Source of the DNA: Azolla pinnata
Taxonomy: Eukaryota > Streptophyta > Polypodiopsida > Salviniales > Salviniaceae
Direction: 5' to 3'
DNA length: 45,816 nt
NCBI GenBank assembly: GCA_037176905.1
Contig: JBBBWG010026391.1
Coordinates: 12,762 to 58,577, forward strand
Part shown: one piece after another, positions 12,120 through 23,841 of the stretch
Layout: each line of letters opens with the position of its first letter
Numbering within the stretch: position 1 is the first letter of the stretch
Notes under the pieces: model-generated
The model's database searches: none
What the model was told of the DNA's origin: nothing
Seen by the model: the letters and a program-made list of their open reading frames with translations, nothing else
Translations under genes and position numbers: made by a program

Positions 12120-13341
12120 TCGAACATAACATTCGCAATCTTCTGGCTTTGCAAACACGAATGTCAGTTTGCAAACGTTTGCAAATGTTATGAGCGAATG
12201 TTATGTGTTTTTTTTTTTCTTCTCCTTTTTTTGAAAAAAAATCATAAATTTCTTCCTTTTCATTTAGAGAAATCGATTTATATTTCTTAGCATTTGAATT
12301 TTTTTATTAAATCTGCCATTCTTCTCGTTTGAAGCGTACTTTTGGTGATTTGTCAATCTCGAATGTTCGAATCATTCACTATTGCGTTTGCAGCTTGCAA
12401 AAGTATGGTTCATTCTACGGGTATATGTATGTATGTATGTATGTATGGATGGATGGATGGATGGATGTATGTGCCTCTATTTATATGCATGTACAATGTA
12501 TGTATGTATGTATATGCGCCAATTGTCAATATTATATACATGTATCTGAATGTACATTTAGAAATATCAAAGATTATATGGTTCAGCGATAACGCTTATT
12601 TTGTTTTCTGCATTAAAATTCGCGTTTTAAGTTGCATCTAAAGCCACGCCAAATGTCTGTTTCTCCAAGAAAAAGAGAACAAAGTTAATTAGATGCTAGT
12701 CAATGACCCCAAAAAAAAGAAAAAATAGCATCTGGGTTCATGTTCATCTACTGTTTGTAATACCTTGTAGTGATGTCAGACTTCAGGGTCGATTCGCAAC
12801 AAGTGGGGTAGTGATCGTGTTTAGTATCGATAGACATTCAGATTGGAACGTTTCGATAGACCATCCGAGACTAAACCGACCTCGACTCTGTTGGCGTAAA
12901 CAGAGGCTTGATATTATCGTATCTAAGAGGTTTATCACCCGACAAGAAGCTCGAAATCCGGAAGATCAGCATCAAAGGTTGACAATATTTTAGGTTTATA
13001 ACGTCGAAGATCATCCTTAAACAGCGGAGAGAATATACATACACATCCAAAGAATGTAACATTCACAAGCTTCTGGTTTTGCAGACACGAATGTAAGTTT
13101 GCAAACGTTTGCGAATGTTATGTGTTTTTTTTTTGTTTTGAAAAAAAGGAAATCACAAGCTTTTTCTTTTGTTTAGAAAAAAGTGTTTTATGTTTTCTTA
13201 AAACTCGAATATTCGATCAAATTTTACCATATTCTTCTGGTCCGAAACATACCGTCTCGCGATTTACGAATCTCTGAATGCTCAAATCGTTCTCGATTGC
13301 GTTCGCAGCTCGCAAAAAAGTAGGGTTCGTTCTACGCATAT
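12120..13341. repeat. Diverged direct repeats of about 300 bp flanking 620 bp
   Basis: Copy 1 is about 12120-12425 and copy 2 about 13050-13341, offset 917-930 bp. Both begin near TAACATTCRCAA, share CACGAATGTMAGTTTGCAAA and a T-rich then A-rich stretch, and end near GTTCRTTCTACG. Direct repeats enclosing unique sequence could be degraded LTRs of a small or internally deleted retroelement, or a simple segmental duplication. No primer-binding site, polypurine tract or gag/pol remnant was seen between them. Confidence 0.7.
12420..12515. repeat. ATGT and GATG microsatellites
   Basis: Runs of (TATG)n, (GATG)n and again (TATG)n lie directly after the first copy of the direct repeat. Simple sequence without a visible gene. 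Confidence 0.8.
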
Positions 13342-14529
13342 CATCAGATCCCTGCGATGACCGTTCCAGAATCGAAGGCTCGATCGATCGCGCGACGTTT
13401 TCCAAGATCGCTCTTCGTCAGATCATCTGTCTAGCTATTCCTAGCGCAAGTCAGAAATCCCCCGGGATAATGGCGGAAAACTGGGGCCGAACTGTTGGTG
13501 CGCTATCAGCTGTTTCCATGTCACCACCCTACGACAGATGAATGGTCAGAGAGATCGATCCCTCGAGGGCCATTCTCTGAGTCTGCTAAGGGCAAGTCAA
13601 CGGGGGCCAGATCAACGAGCGGATTACGGCGAAACCCAAGTTGCGTTTAAATCAATACTTGGTGGGCTTGCTACGTGCATCTGCAAGTATGATCGTCGAG
13701 CCTAGACCACAAACAAGCATTTGCATGTTACGAGCGTAATAACAGTCGACTGACCTCTGCAGTCTCAGTCACCCGATGGTCGAGTCAGCTAACCAACCTC
13801 CCACGCCAGAAGGGTCGAAGCATGTATCCATTTCGATGTTTCACACCGTTTCCCTCCGTAATGAGCTTCATTCAGCTTACACACAACTTACCGATCCATA
13901 CACGGTTACACAGACCTTGTCCGATGCTGTTGATCTTGTCGATCTGTTCTGCCGATTCCTGCTCGCGTTTGGGGCCGGCGCCGCCAGCAGCAGAGCCGAC
14001 ATTTCTTCTTCTTCTCTCTTTTTTTCTTTTTTGGCTTGCGGTGTGAACACGATGCGCACGAGCATTGACCTTTTGGGACGATAAAACGGAAGCCGAGAGA
14101 CACGTAAGCACAAGCACACACACACACACACACACAGAAACACACACAGAAACAGAGACGGAGACGGAGACGGAGACAGAGACAGAGACACAAACCCAGA
14201 TGAGAGTGAATCAAGCAAAGCAAAGCAAGATATGAAAGCCCCCCATGTGAACTCAAGCTGAAGATTCCCCCTTTGACTCTTAAAACACAAGTGTGTAACA
14301 TATGTATCTAAATCCATATATAAGAAGAAGAACAACAACAAGAACCAAAGGAAGAACAAAAGAAGAACAGAAGAAGAAGAACAACAACAACAACAAAAGA
14401 AGGAAGAAGAAGAAGAAGAAGAACAAAGGAAGGAAGAAGAACAGACACAGAAGAAGGAAGAAGAAAGAAGAAGAAGATCTGTGGCTCCATCTCCATCCCC
14501 TTCTGGGCTTCTTCTGTGATCAGCTGAAG
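13342..14529. other. Spacer and probable 5'UTR of the secreted-protein gene
   Basis: 13342-14100 is relatively GC-rich, TCGA-rich unique sequence with no supported gene. 14113-14190 holds (CA)n and GAGACG-like repeats, and 14320-14480 is a purine-rich GAA/AAC tract. The purine-rich tract ends about 50 bp before the ATG at 14530 and probably forms the promoter and 5'UTR of that gene. Long open frames here on both strands are low-complexity artefacts. Confidence 0.6.
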
Positions 14530-16345
14530 ATGTGGGTTCGGTCCTCTCCCGTTCGTCGCCCCTGCTTCCCCGCCGCTCTCATCCTCTCCATCGCCCTCAT
14601 CATCCCTCTCTCCTTTGCTGCTGGTACGTCTCCCTACGCCCCCCTTGCCCCCCCTTCGCTTCGTCTCAACCACCGATCGTCGATGACATGCTTGGGCTAT
14701 GTATGGGGTTTGTCCCCCACTTGGAAGTACTACTAATCGATAGCTTTCTTCTGCTTTCTGCGCAGGGGTTCCCGAGGAGGAACGTGATCATCATCGATCA
14801 ATATATATGAGCTTAGCTGATCATGAGCGCGAGCAATCGTTATACGTGAAATGGAAGGAAAGCATCTCGAAGAGGGTGAGTTCCGCTTTTGAACTGGCAA
14901 TTCCTGATCCTTTTTTAATTCTTTACACTGGTAAAATCACAAGCAAATTTGTGGTGTAGTGAGTGAGTGTGTGACCATTGCCCCTAGCGTTGTGCAAGCA
15001 AAATCCATAAGCTTCTAGTATTGCTGATTAAAGACGTTATAGGGCCTGACTTAAGCGCGATTAATGCCATCGTACTTGTGATGCGCAAGCACAATCACTT
15101 TGATTTCTTTGCTTACTCTCTAATGTCAGTCGAATGAAGTGAACTCAGGTAAGTTTCAGAGAATTCAAGAAAGCTTCATGTTTGAACTGAATTTCGGGCA
15201 TGCAGAGAATTCAGGCTTGTGTTGCAGGTTATTGGAACTTAGGGGAAGTTGTTGGGTTCAAATCAGTTTTGCGGCGTAAGAAAGTTTAAGGGGTTTCCCC
15301 CAAGTTAACATTGGTGATTAATAAGCCATAGGTTTTAGCGATTAGGTCATGATCAAGGCTCCCCACGTTACGTATAAACTGCGTGATTGAATATGCGAGG
15401 AATGTGTTGCTGTTGTTTGATGGGATATGGGGCTAATAAAAAAGCCATTTTGAGGAGTAAGCGAGACTTGGAGTGGGGCAGATGCTTCCTTCCTAATGTT
15501 GTTGGGGCAAAGAAAGCTTAACCTTGGTTCAGAAAAGAAATTAATACAATGGCTGGTAATCCTTTTGACGCTCTGAAGGTGAGCAATGCAATGGTTAGCA
15601 GTTTGGATAATCTAACCTCGGTTGAGAATACACGTGTGATTTATTCGCCACACTTATGCTCCCTTTAACTTAACTCATTCAGCTTGTAAGGCAATTAAGA
15701 AAAAGCACAAAAGAGAATCAGATGGGCTCACACTATTTATTATCTTCAAAAGTTTGAAGAGGCGAAATTCCGAATGCGGTTCACACCACCCCGACATGAT
15801 CCGCTCGAAATAAAAACCCTCTTAAGAAAATGTGTTCCTGATTCATTACAGTAGAGCAACTTTGGTCAAAAAAGTTTGAGGTTTGTTGAAGAAGGGGTTA
15901 GCGCTGTTGCATCGTATTATGGGTTTATTTGCAAAAAACCAGCTTTTTCTTCTTTTAAGTTTTAAATGCTGTAGCTTTTTAGATGCTGCTGTATACAACC
16001 TGTGAACTGTTCACATGAGGCAAAGGCAATGAACTAAGTAGAAGAGGGGATTGATTTATTCAGTTAAATGAATTGGGAAGGCTGATGGATGTTCCATCCA
16101 CCCTTTTTAATTCAAGAGTTGATTTTGATAATGTCGATTGACAAGCATGATAACTTTGTTCTTGTGTATCATAGGATTTGGTAGCTACTACAGATTATGA
16201 AGGAGATTATGCATCAAGCGCTAACACAGTATCACCTCCGCCTCCCCCTCCCCCTCTGAAGCGGCGACGATCGCTCCTTCAAGACTATGGGCCAGAGCAC
16301 AACCAAGGTCCATCTCCAAAGCCCCCTCGAAGAAAGCTACTCTAA
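14530..16345 (+). CDS. Small secreted protein, candidate sulfated-peptide hormone precursor
   Basis: Exons 14530-14623, 14766-14875 and 16175-16345 join in frame to 124 aa. Residues 1-30 form a signal peptide: MWVRSSPVRR, a hydrophobic ILSIALIIPLSF core and a small-residue AAG end. The variable middle is charged. Exon 3 carries two Asp-Tyr sites (75-76 and 79-80), a run of seven prolines (89-95), a basic KRRR cluster (97-100), then SLLQDYG and a short Pro/Arg tail containing PSPKPP and ending RRKLL at the stop. A signal peptide, a variable pro-region, a basic site and a C-terminal DY segment is the layout of plant tyrosine-sulfated peptides (PSY, RGF/GLV and CIF families). DYG, SPKP and KL are reminiscent of CIF peptides, and DY-GD-SAN near 75-85 is reminiscent of PSY, but neither motif is complete. 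The gene model is well supported. The hormone role is a hypothesis. A secreted Pro-rich wall protein is the main alternative. Confidence 0.7.
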
Positions 16346-17554
16346 GACTACAGGCTCATTGCAAGCATTAACCCAATCAACTTTACTTACTATGCCTCGG
16401 CCATTCATTGGCTATGTCTGCAAACACACCATATTATCTCGATTCTGATGGTCTCAATATCGTGAACGAATCTTCTTAAAGGGTACTTTGATCATCGTTT
16501 CATGACAGGTGTCTGCATGGCAAAGTATAAAAAAAATGTATTTTTTACATTCATTAAATGATATCAAAATCTTCTTCTTTCTGCAAATATCTACAAGAGT
16601 GGTTCAATTGCAGTGTTTTGGAGAGCTCAATTACTTTCCAGCCCAAATGTTTCTGACTAATAAGAAACCTATGAGATCACTGAGATTCCTGCAATTTTTT
16701 TATATATAGCACAAGCCATTATTGCTCTACAAAACATTATAATGATTTTAGTTTTCAAGACCATTGATGAACTCCCTTAATGTTTAGGGATTTCGTCTGA
16801 ATTGAGGACTACCATAAAAAGACGATGTGGGCTTTGATTTAAAGGTTGTTTCAGTCATAAGAACGGGTTAATTTCACAATAAAACTCAAGTGAAATGACA
16901 AATATGAGAAAATCCTGATATTTAGTAGGCTGCAAAGCTCTCTTCACATGTAAAACAAGACCACAATGCAATGTTGTAACTCATAACTGTCAGTTGGCTC
17001 CTGTATTTTAAATGGCATTAGCTGCAAATAAAGGTGAATACTACTGTACAACCATAGAACATGTCAATTACTGATGGCGTCCTTTTCCAAAATGCAACTG
17101 TACATTGATGGAGCCCTTGATCACACCCATATTGTACCAGACAAGGACTACCCATGATCATTTTCGTGTTTCTTGGACACCACATCTTTATGGTAACACC
17201 CCTTCAGTACATGAACAAGAAACGTACGAAGATACTGCGATGACAGGTCACCATGATTCGTGCTGAAACTGTTAACACAACTACCAACATCAATGCTCCC
17301 ATGGAAATATGACAACAGCTTTCGCTGGTACTTGCTTTCTTACATTTCGTTAATCAACCTTTTTGCACGCAAATCTGGATACTGGAAGAAAAACTTTTAG
17401 AATTACACCTTGGTTTCGCTCAACTACTTTTCTTCTGATATTGGCAAATATCGCTCCATTCTTACTGCACTGCACTTTGGCAGATATTTATACAAAGGTG
17501 GCGCTTGATGCAGTCACGTGTTTCCAACATGGAGAAAAATATGAATCATTTTTT
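16346..17554. other. Convergent spacer with 3'UTRs
   Basis: AT-rich sequence between the stop of the secreted-protein gene (+) and the stop of the membrane-protein gene (-). No additional gene or repeat is supported. Confidence 0.6.
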
Positions 17555-19823
17555 CTAACTTGGTTTCTTGGCTTGATCGTTTGATTTTCTTGGGAGTAAG
17601 TGTGGTTGAAGTAACATTACAGCTAATGCCGCCATCAATACAGCTGCTGCTCCCAAAAGACCTATAAACCATGCTTGACGTGGAATACCAAATTTAACCT
17701 CCTCGCACACTGTAAGACAAAGAATATGTTAGCTATTTATTCTCATTTGTTCAGATTTCCATTGACTGGTGAAGGATGTATTAGACAAATGAACAGTAAC
17801 AGGAATCAAAGAGAACATTGATTTGAAAAGTTAGTTATAACAATTGTCATTTGAATTATAGTTATAAGTTATTTATAGCTGTTTCTACAATACAAGATTG
17901 AGTTGTTAAACACGATTCAGTTTTAGCTATCAATCAGAATTCACAAGCTAACAGTTAGAATCTTAGAGTTTCAATTATTGAGCCATAGCAGAATATTCAT
18001 GAGTAGATTACTTATTGGCTTTATATCATCATGAGATGCATTTCAGGGAGTCCATGGGGGGACTTTTTAACACCATAAGCATATACCTGACAACCCTTTT
18101 CAAGGCTAATCTCAAAGGGAAGTGATCCAGCCTTATGAAATACAAATGTGTATGGATTCTGTTGCTAAACTTAAAAGATAATTGACCTCTCAACCTTTTG
18201 AAGGGTTCCCAATAGTTCAAAATTGTTTACCATTAACAATACAATGTCTCTAGAGTACCTTGAATAAAGCATAATGAATATTTACATACGCATTAAGTAG
18301 AGATTAAAATATCAAACCATTTACGTACATATATTAAAGATCACGAATTTCTGATCTTTTTTGTGGGGTTTCGTAAGAACACCAGCAGGCTCAACAGTAA
18401 CCAATACACGAGCTGAAATCATCCCATCAGATACCTGTGAGTTACTTATGGAATCAAATCAAGATTGATCGCTCCCATTCAAAATCTCTCAATCAATAAT
18501 GAGATATAAATGCCGTACCTCAGCACCATGACTTTCATCCGCTCTAAACATCAACTTCTCTGTATTCAAAAGTCTTCTTCCTCCACGTATGGCTTGACGA
18601 GGTCCACCTTTGAGAAGATCAATGGTAAAACTAGATGGTATCTGTAACACATTGACCAAAAACATGAAAATTAGTTGCGACTCAATGCTGAAAATCGATT
18701 CCCACTACAGACACTATCAACAGTACAGAGCAAGAGAGGGTGATAAAGCTAGAGATCCAATCTTCATGACTTCCATATTTGAAAAGCATTGGACATCCTT
18801 GCCTGACTACACTGTGTGCGGTCTAACAATCAATCATGAACATGATCAACCTCTATTTTTTTTATCTTGTGGGTTGTCCATGGAGTTCATGACAAATGTG
18901 AGGCAAGCTTTCAGAACACCTAGTAGGCAATATAGATTACATTCATGGAATTCATCCTCACTGGATAGTCATTCAGTAAACATAGTATGGGTGTTGCTAA
19001 GTTCTTTACCGGATGAAATGAGTATACCCCACCTCAAGAAATCAGGATACTTCTCTCAAGCAAAAACTCGCCATTTCTTAGGGAAGCTCTTTGAATGAAT
19101 CAATTAAACAGCATAGACCGTACTTAGTACAAAATTAGCAGGTTATGATAGACTTCATAAGGACCTAGCACCTATGTTGGTATCACTAAGACATCTTATT
19201 TGTCTAATGTACATGTTATACCTAGGGGATCTCAGGCTTTGTTTCATCTTGAAAACGGGTGCTCTGTGCATTACTATGGAACAGAACGAGTAAAGACTCT
19301 CAATTTCAGACGTTCATGAAGTTGAATGTTTTCTCAGTTGATTGGCGTAGATTAGAGAAGCAAGCCTGAGTTCATATAACAACACATCCTTGAAATAACA
19401 GCATTGACGAAACAAAAACACGAGAAATGAAATGCATTCCTAAGCAGAGGATGTATTAAATGAACAGGAATCAGAAAATGGGGAAGCTCATACTGAAGCT
19501 GGATAGGAGATTTTCACTTCATATGACTTGGGAAGTTCTAGCCCTTCCAAAATATAGATGCATTGTCCCCTTTGCAAATCGAGTTTCTCTCCAAATAACT
19601 CCGTTCCAACTGTTAACTTCCTTACATCTGACCTGCAAAACATGAAACTGAATATGATGATATATCGAACCATATCAACAATAACCGTTTCTTATTGGTT
19701 ACCTACAAGGTTTGCGTACATTGAAGGTAGGATATCATAAGTTCTCAAGCCTGCTGCAGCAGCAGCCTGAGCTACCTCAATTAGGACAAGAAACAGCGGC
19801 AATATTGGAGAAATTGCACCCAT
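17555..19823 (-). CDS. Conserved-looking single-pass type I membrane protein
   Basis: I do not recognise the family by name. Minus-strand exons 19823-19720, 19632-19494, 18641-18519, 18434-18329 and 17709-17555 join in frame to 208 aa. The first 20-25 residues (MGAISPILPLFLVLIEVAQA) form a signal peptide. A lumenal or extracellular domain follows, with KLTVGTELFGEKLDL, YEVKISYPASIPSSF, RRLLNTEKLMF and VLVTVEPAGVL. One transmembrane helix lies near 171-192, followed by a short basic cytosolic tail ending KSNDQAKKPS. Even domain composition, clean splice phases and beta-rich segments argue for a real gene. The first intron uses the GTACGC donor after TCAAT. The nearby downstream GTAGGT and GTAACC donors would break the frame. 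An acceptor at about 19846, just before the ATG, suggests an upstream 5'UTR exon near 20690-20900. Confidence 0.8.
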
Positions 19824-20889
19824 CCCTTCAATGTAATTCAAAGACCTGTATAAAAGGGAGAACAGTGATATACTGATAGATTACAGATAGTGGAAAGGGC
19901 TTAAGTGAAGAATGGGATGAGTAGAAGAGCAACAGAACACTTGAAAACATCAAACGTCCCCCTATAAATATAGAGGAATATGAAAATTTAACCAATGGAT
20001 GAATCCCATCCTCTTTAGCTTTTGATTGCATAACTTTAAAGTCAAACCCGTCATTGTAATTGAGTTCATGAAGTTTCATGCTAAAAACATTTATGGCAAT
20101 ACAGTAAGTCAAGAACTTCTGGTGCTCATTGATGTGACTAGGACTTGTACTTCAAACTTGTGCCAAATTGTTTTTATTTTATCTATGAAACCATCATACC
20201 TTCTACCCCACATTTTTAATTTCTTCCATTGGAAAGGATAGTAGGGCTATGAGTAGAGAGACGATTCCCAAACATTTGCGAGATACCTAATTCAATCAAC
20301 GCCTATGTGCATAACGTTCAAGATATGTATGGAATTTCTGGTCTTTCTATATATTTCCTAAATCTTGAAATTGTGTTATTATGGGAAGAGAAGGGAAAGG
20401 TGAGCAAATCGTAAAAGTCAAAATTTTCATGACCTGACAACGGACTAGCAGTGCATAACGGGAAATTCCGCCTCCCTACAAAGCGCAACAGTGCACCTAC
20501 AGCAAAAAATGCCGGAACACTGCCCATAAAAGATCGCATTTTTTTCTCACACCTCCATACTATATCCATTAGCGCGGAGCAGGAGCATTTCGGATCCCTC
20601 GAAAAGCGATGGATGATGGCAGCATTTCATATAGCAGATCCTGGTCTTTGTGAAAGAAGAAGAAATGTGGTCCAAATACCTGAGAAAGAGAGAGAGAGAG
20701 AGCGCGGTTCTGCGACGAGTCAGCGAGAGCACAGGGGGCAGCCTCTCTATGCGTAGGATCGAAAGAAAGAGAAGCAAGAAGCGATGGCGATGGCGATGGC
20801 GATGGCGATTCCCTGCTTCTGCACGAAGAGCATGGAGACGGCGCAAAAACGAGGAGGTTGAGAAGATGTTTTTGATCAAAGAGAGTGTT
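19824..20889 (-). other. Probable 5'UTR exon and intron of the membrane-protein gene
   Basis: Read on the minus strand, a CT-rich leader containing (CGATGG)-type repeats (plus 20782-20807) and (CT)n (plus 20690-20702) runs to a possible donor CTCAG|GTATTTGG near 20685. It could splice to the acceptor TTATACAG near 19847, 24 bp before the start codon. CT-rich leaders are common in plant 5'UTRs. There is no coding evidence in the intron. Confidence 0.45.
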
Positions 20890-22758
20890 GGTTTCACACC
20901 TGTCCGGACATGTCAAGCAAAACACTTGCGCTTTCACACTTGTCCGGACAAAAGTTTTCCTTTATTTTTTTTTTGTTTTTTTTTGACAGAATCCCTCGAG
21001 ATTACATCTGCAAGACTCATTTAAAGTCTGCAAAAAATTCTTGGATCGAGCACCAAAACACTTGCTATGCTGCGAATAGAAGGGGATCTGATCGAATGGT
21101 CGTCGATTTCGCCAGATCCGGAATTTTCACGCCCTGCAAATCGTTTGATCGGTGGCCAACGCGTCTTCTCCTGTTTTTTTTCCTGATTGCAATTTCAATT
21201 TCTATGCTCAGCTCGAATCAGGGAAGCTCGATCGGAGGAAGTTAGGTGTTAATTAGCAAAAGTAATGAATAGGAGTGATGCAAACCAATCAATGAAGGAA
21301 GCTGCAACTTATCAATCGTTGTGAAGAAAAACAAAAATGAAAAAAAAAAACTTTTTCAGTGGCAACCTCAAATAAGTCCGCACCTTGGATAAGTTCCATA
21401 GGAAAAATTTTGAGATCAACTTGCGGACTCATCCGAGGGATTATATTATATCTAATATTTTGTATCGTTGTTGGTCTCTTCTTGGTCGATTGCTCTGTTT
21501 TTCCGATCCTTTTGGGCTCATACATTTTGTATTGATGTTGGTGTCTTCTTGGCCAATTGCTCTATTATTCCAACCCTGGCCGGCTCATACATAACAGTAC
21601 CTAAGCTTCGCAATGCAGAGGTATGCTTTGCATTTTACAGAGAAAGTATTGATCGATGCAATGGATTTATTCATCGATGGTGGCGCTGGAACTGAACACA
21701 CTTCACAAATGACATGCAAAGTCGTATCATACAGATGTTGTTGCATCTTTTTTATCCTTCTTTTGAAGGAGTTCTAACCTTTGTATTAAAAGTAACTCAA
21801 ATCTACGACGGATAAGGCAGAGGGCTGACTTATGCCTCCATAGTTTCTGATCTCGCCATTTGGATCAGTCAAAACCATCTTTTGAAGATTTTTGTATTGA
21901 CTAATTATGCTGGTGAGATGGTTGTGCGCTCGACATTAGCATCCAAACACCTTGTATGTCTTGAGATTGACTTTTTAAGTTAAGGTCAATTTCTGACCAA
22001 ATTCCTCTGATCGTCACTATTGCGACCTCAATTTGCTTTCAATTTTGTACAAGACATTTTCTTTTCCACATGAACCATGGAATTACAAGGCTAATTAGCT
22101 CCCAGGATTCGTCCTCGCAGATATATTCTTACAACTTGCTTGTGACTCAACTTGGCCCCTTTCCCTAATGGCATGTAAACCTTCAAAAAAGCTCCTTTGC
22201 TTTTGGTTTTGATTCATAATCTATTGTATTTTTTTCCCACAAATAAGATTCATTGTTAGTAATATTGAAATTGTACACAATAAGTGCAACCAATCAACAT
22301 ATAATTACATTGAAAGAGAGAGATTGTTCTTCCACTAAAAACTAAACACCCAATCAATTCCATTAGTATTGAATTTATTCCTAATCACTTCCCACCAATT
22401 GATCCTAATCGATTCCCTTACTAGATTTGAGTAACAGAAGCTAGTAATTTCAGAGTCTAATTAACCGATTGGTGTTAATCAAGTAATCGAGCATTAATCA
22501 GCTAGCTAAGTCGATGTTAATCGAACTCACGATTAATTGACGTGGTGTTAAATCAATCAATTGCGCGTTAATTCGCAAATTTTCTAGTTTTGGTAGGCGT
22601 AAAAATGCAGTTTATAATTTGATCAGGCGTTTTTTTTGTTTTTTGCAGCTAACAGATAAAAAGCCTAAATATCTTTGTCCGGACAGGTGTGGACACGGCC
22701 AAACGACGCACGCAAAAACATGTGCCCATTTGTTCTTTGTCCGGGCCCGTGTGAAACC
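20890..22758. mobile_element. Putative non-autonomous TIR DNA transposon
   Basis: The left end begins GGTTTCACACCTGTCCGGAC (20890) and the right end closes with the inverted counterpart GTCCGGGCCCGTGTGAAACC (22758). Each end carries a second inner copy in the same orientation as its outer one: left TTTCACACTTGTCCGGACAA at about 20932, and right TTGTCCGGACAGGTGTGGA at about 22675. GTT flanks both ends (20887-20889 and 22759-22761) and could be a 3-bp target duplication. No transposase frame is visible inside. The interior holds a 67-bp tandem duplication and an AT-rich segment shared with 33.4-33.7 kb. It lies exactly between two divergent gene leaders. Confidence 0.55.
21458..21592. repeat. 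Tandem duplication of 67 bp
   Basis: Copy 1 (21458-21524) and copy 2 (21525-21592) both begin TTTTGTAT and end GGCTCATACAT, and share TCTTCTTGG and TTGCTCT inside. They are clearly diverged. The duplication lies in the interior of the putative transposon. Confidence 0.8.
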
Positions 22759-22975
22759 GTTCATTCCCCGAAAGGCTCACGAGAAGACACTACTGAGAGA
22801 GGAAACACAGACAAGCAGAGCTTAGATTTTCTGCAGCACGGGCTCTACCGACATCTTCTTCGAGGTACTTCATCCGAATCTCTCAGCTCTCTGTCTCTCT
22901 CTCTCTCTCTTTCTCCCGTTTCCCCCGCTTCAATCTGCCACGGATTGGGAGCACAATTGAACACTGTGCAGGAAA

Positions 22976-23840
22976 ATGGGATACGGTGAATTTGAAGTAA
23001 GTAATGGCTCTCTCTCTCCTCTTTGCGTCAAAAGATCATAGAATTGAAGCTCGGAAGCATCCGGAAGTAGCAGCGAGGGCTATACAGACGGGAGTTGAGA
23101 GTGTGCGTTTGAATCACAATGCAGTTCAGCAGAGTTGTGGGAGGAAATGCTTACGAGTTTCTCCGCACATTGTGTTTCATAGAGAAGTGGTTTGAAATGG
23201 TATCGGAATTGCTTTCTACTGGCGTAGTTACAGCCTGCATACAAGTTGGAAATCATTGTTGAAGGGTGCAATCCAGCAGAAATATATACTGCCATGCAAT
23301 ATTTGCTATCCGACATTTCCTCATAATTGTGCTGAAAATCTAAACTTACCCCCTGAAAGCCTTTGTCATTGTAGGAAATTGTCTACATGTCCTTGAAAAT
23401 TCCTGTAACTATTGGTATTCTCTCATGTTGACTTAAAAAATTGAGCTTTAAGTCACCCGATCTTTATGAAGAAGAACTATATTTATATAGAATTTCCGTT
23501 AAAGTCCTGTTAATTCGTAACATTTTCGATATTTTGAATGAAAATGTTTGACTTCCTATTCGGAGAATGGTTACACATGGAAAAAAATCATACTTTTTCA
23601 GCTGAATTCCTTCAGGTTGCTGGTGTTTCCTCTTAAATTCTATCTAGCTCATGGTTGTTTTTCATCTCGTTCCCCCACTATTTTAGCATGTGGTCTCATA
23701 AGATATACTTTGATACTTAATATCTGATTCTCTGAAATTCAATGTTCGTGGGGCTGATAATTAAAGCATTTAGAGGTTAATTCAGTTCCTCTATTAAACT
23801 GAAATTCGTTTGGACTTTTCAGCTGATATTTCAAAACTGA
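22976..23840 (+). promoter_or_regulatory. Possible spliced uORF of 12 codons before the Tudor-protein start
   Basis: After an acceptor at 22970-22971, ATG 22976 opens MGYGEFE up to a GTAAGT donor at 22997. Joining to the acceptor before 23823 gives LIFQN and a TGA at 23838-23840, one base before the main ATG at 23842. The uORF depends on the inferred 5' splicing. If correct, it ends almost on top of the main start, a layout that could reduce or modulate initiation. Confidence 0.35.
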
Positions 23841-23841
23841 A

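Noticed and set aside
12703-13541. Open frames suggesting retroelement coding remnants between and after the 300-bp direct repeats
   Set aside because: No gag, protease, reverse transcriptase or integrase motif could be read in any frame.
13877-14736. Several overlapping open frames of 90-160 aa on both strands
   Set aside because: Their length comes from CA, GAGACG and GAA microsatellites. Only the frame beginning at 14530 has a signal peptide and matching splice sites.
18610-19098. 162-aa open frame on the plus strand
   Set aside because: It lies across exon 3 and a long intron of the minus-strand membrane-protein gene, with no domain and no splice context of its own.
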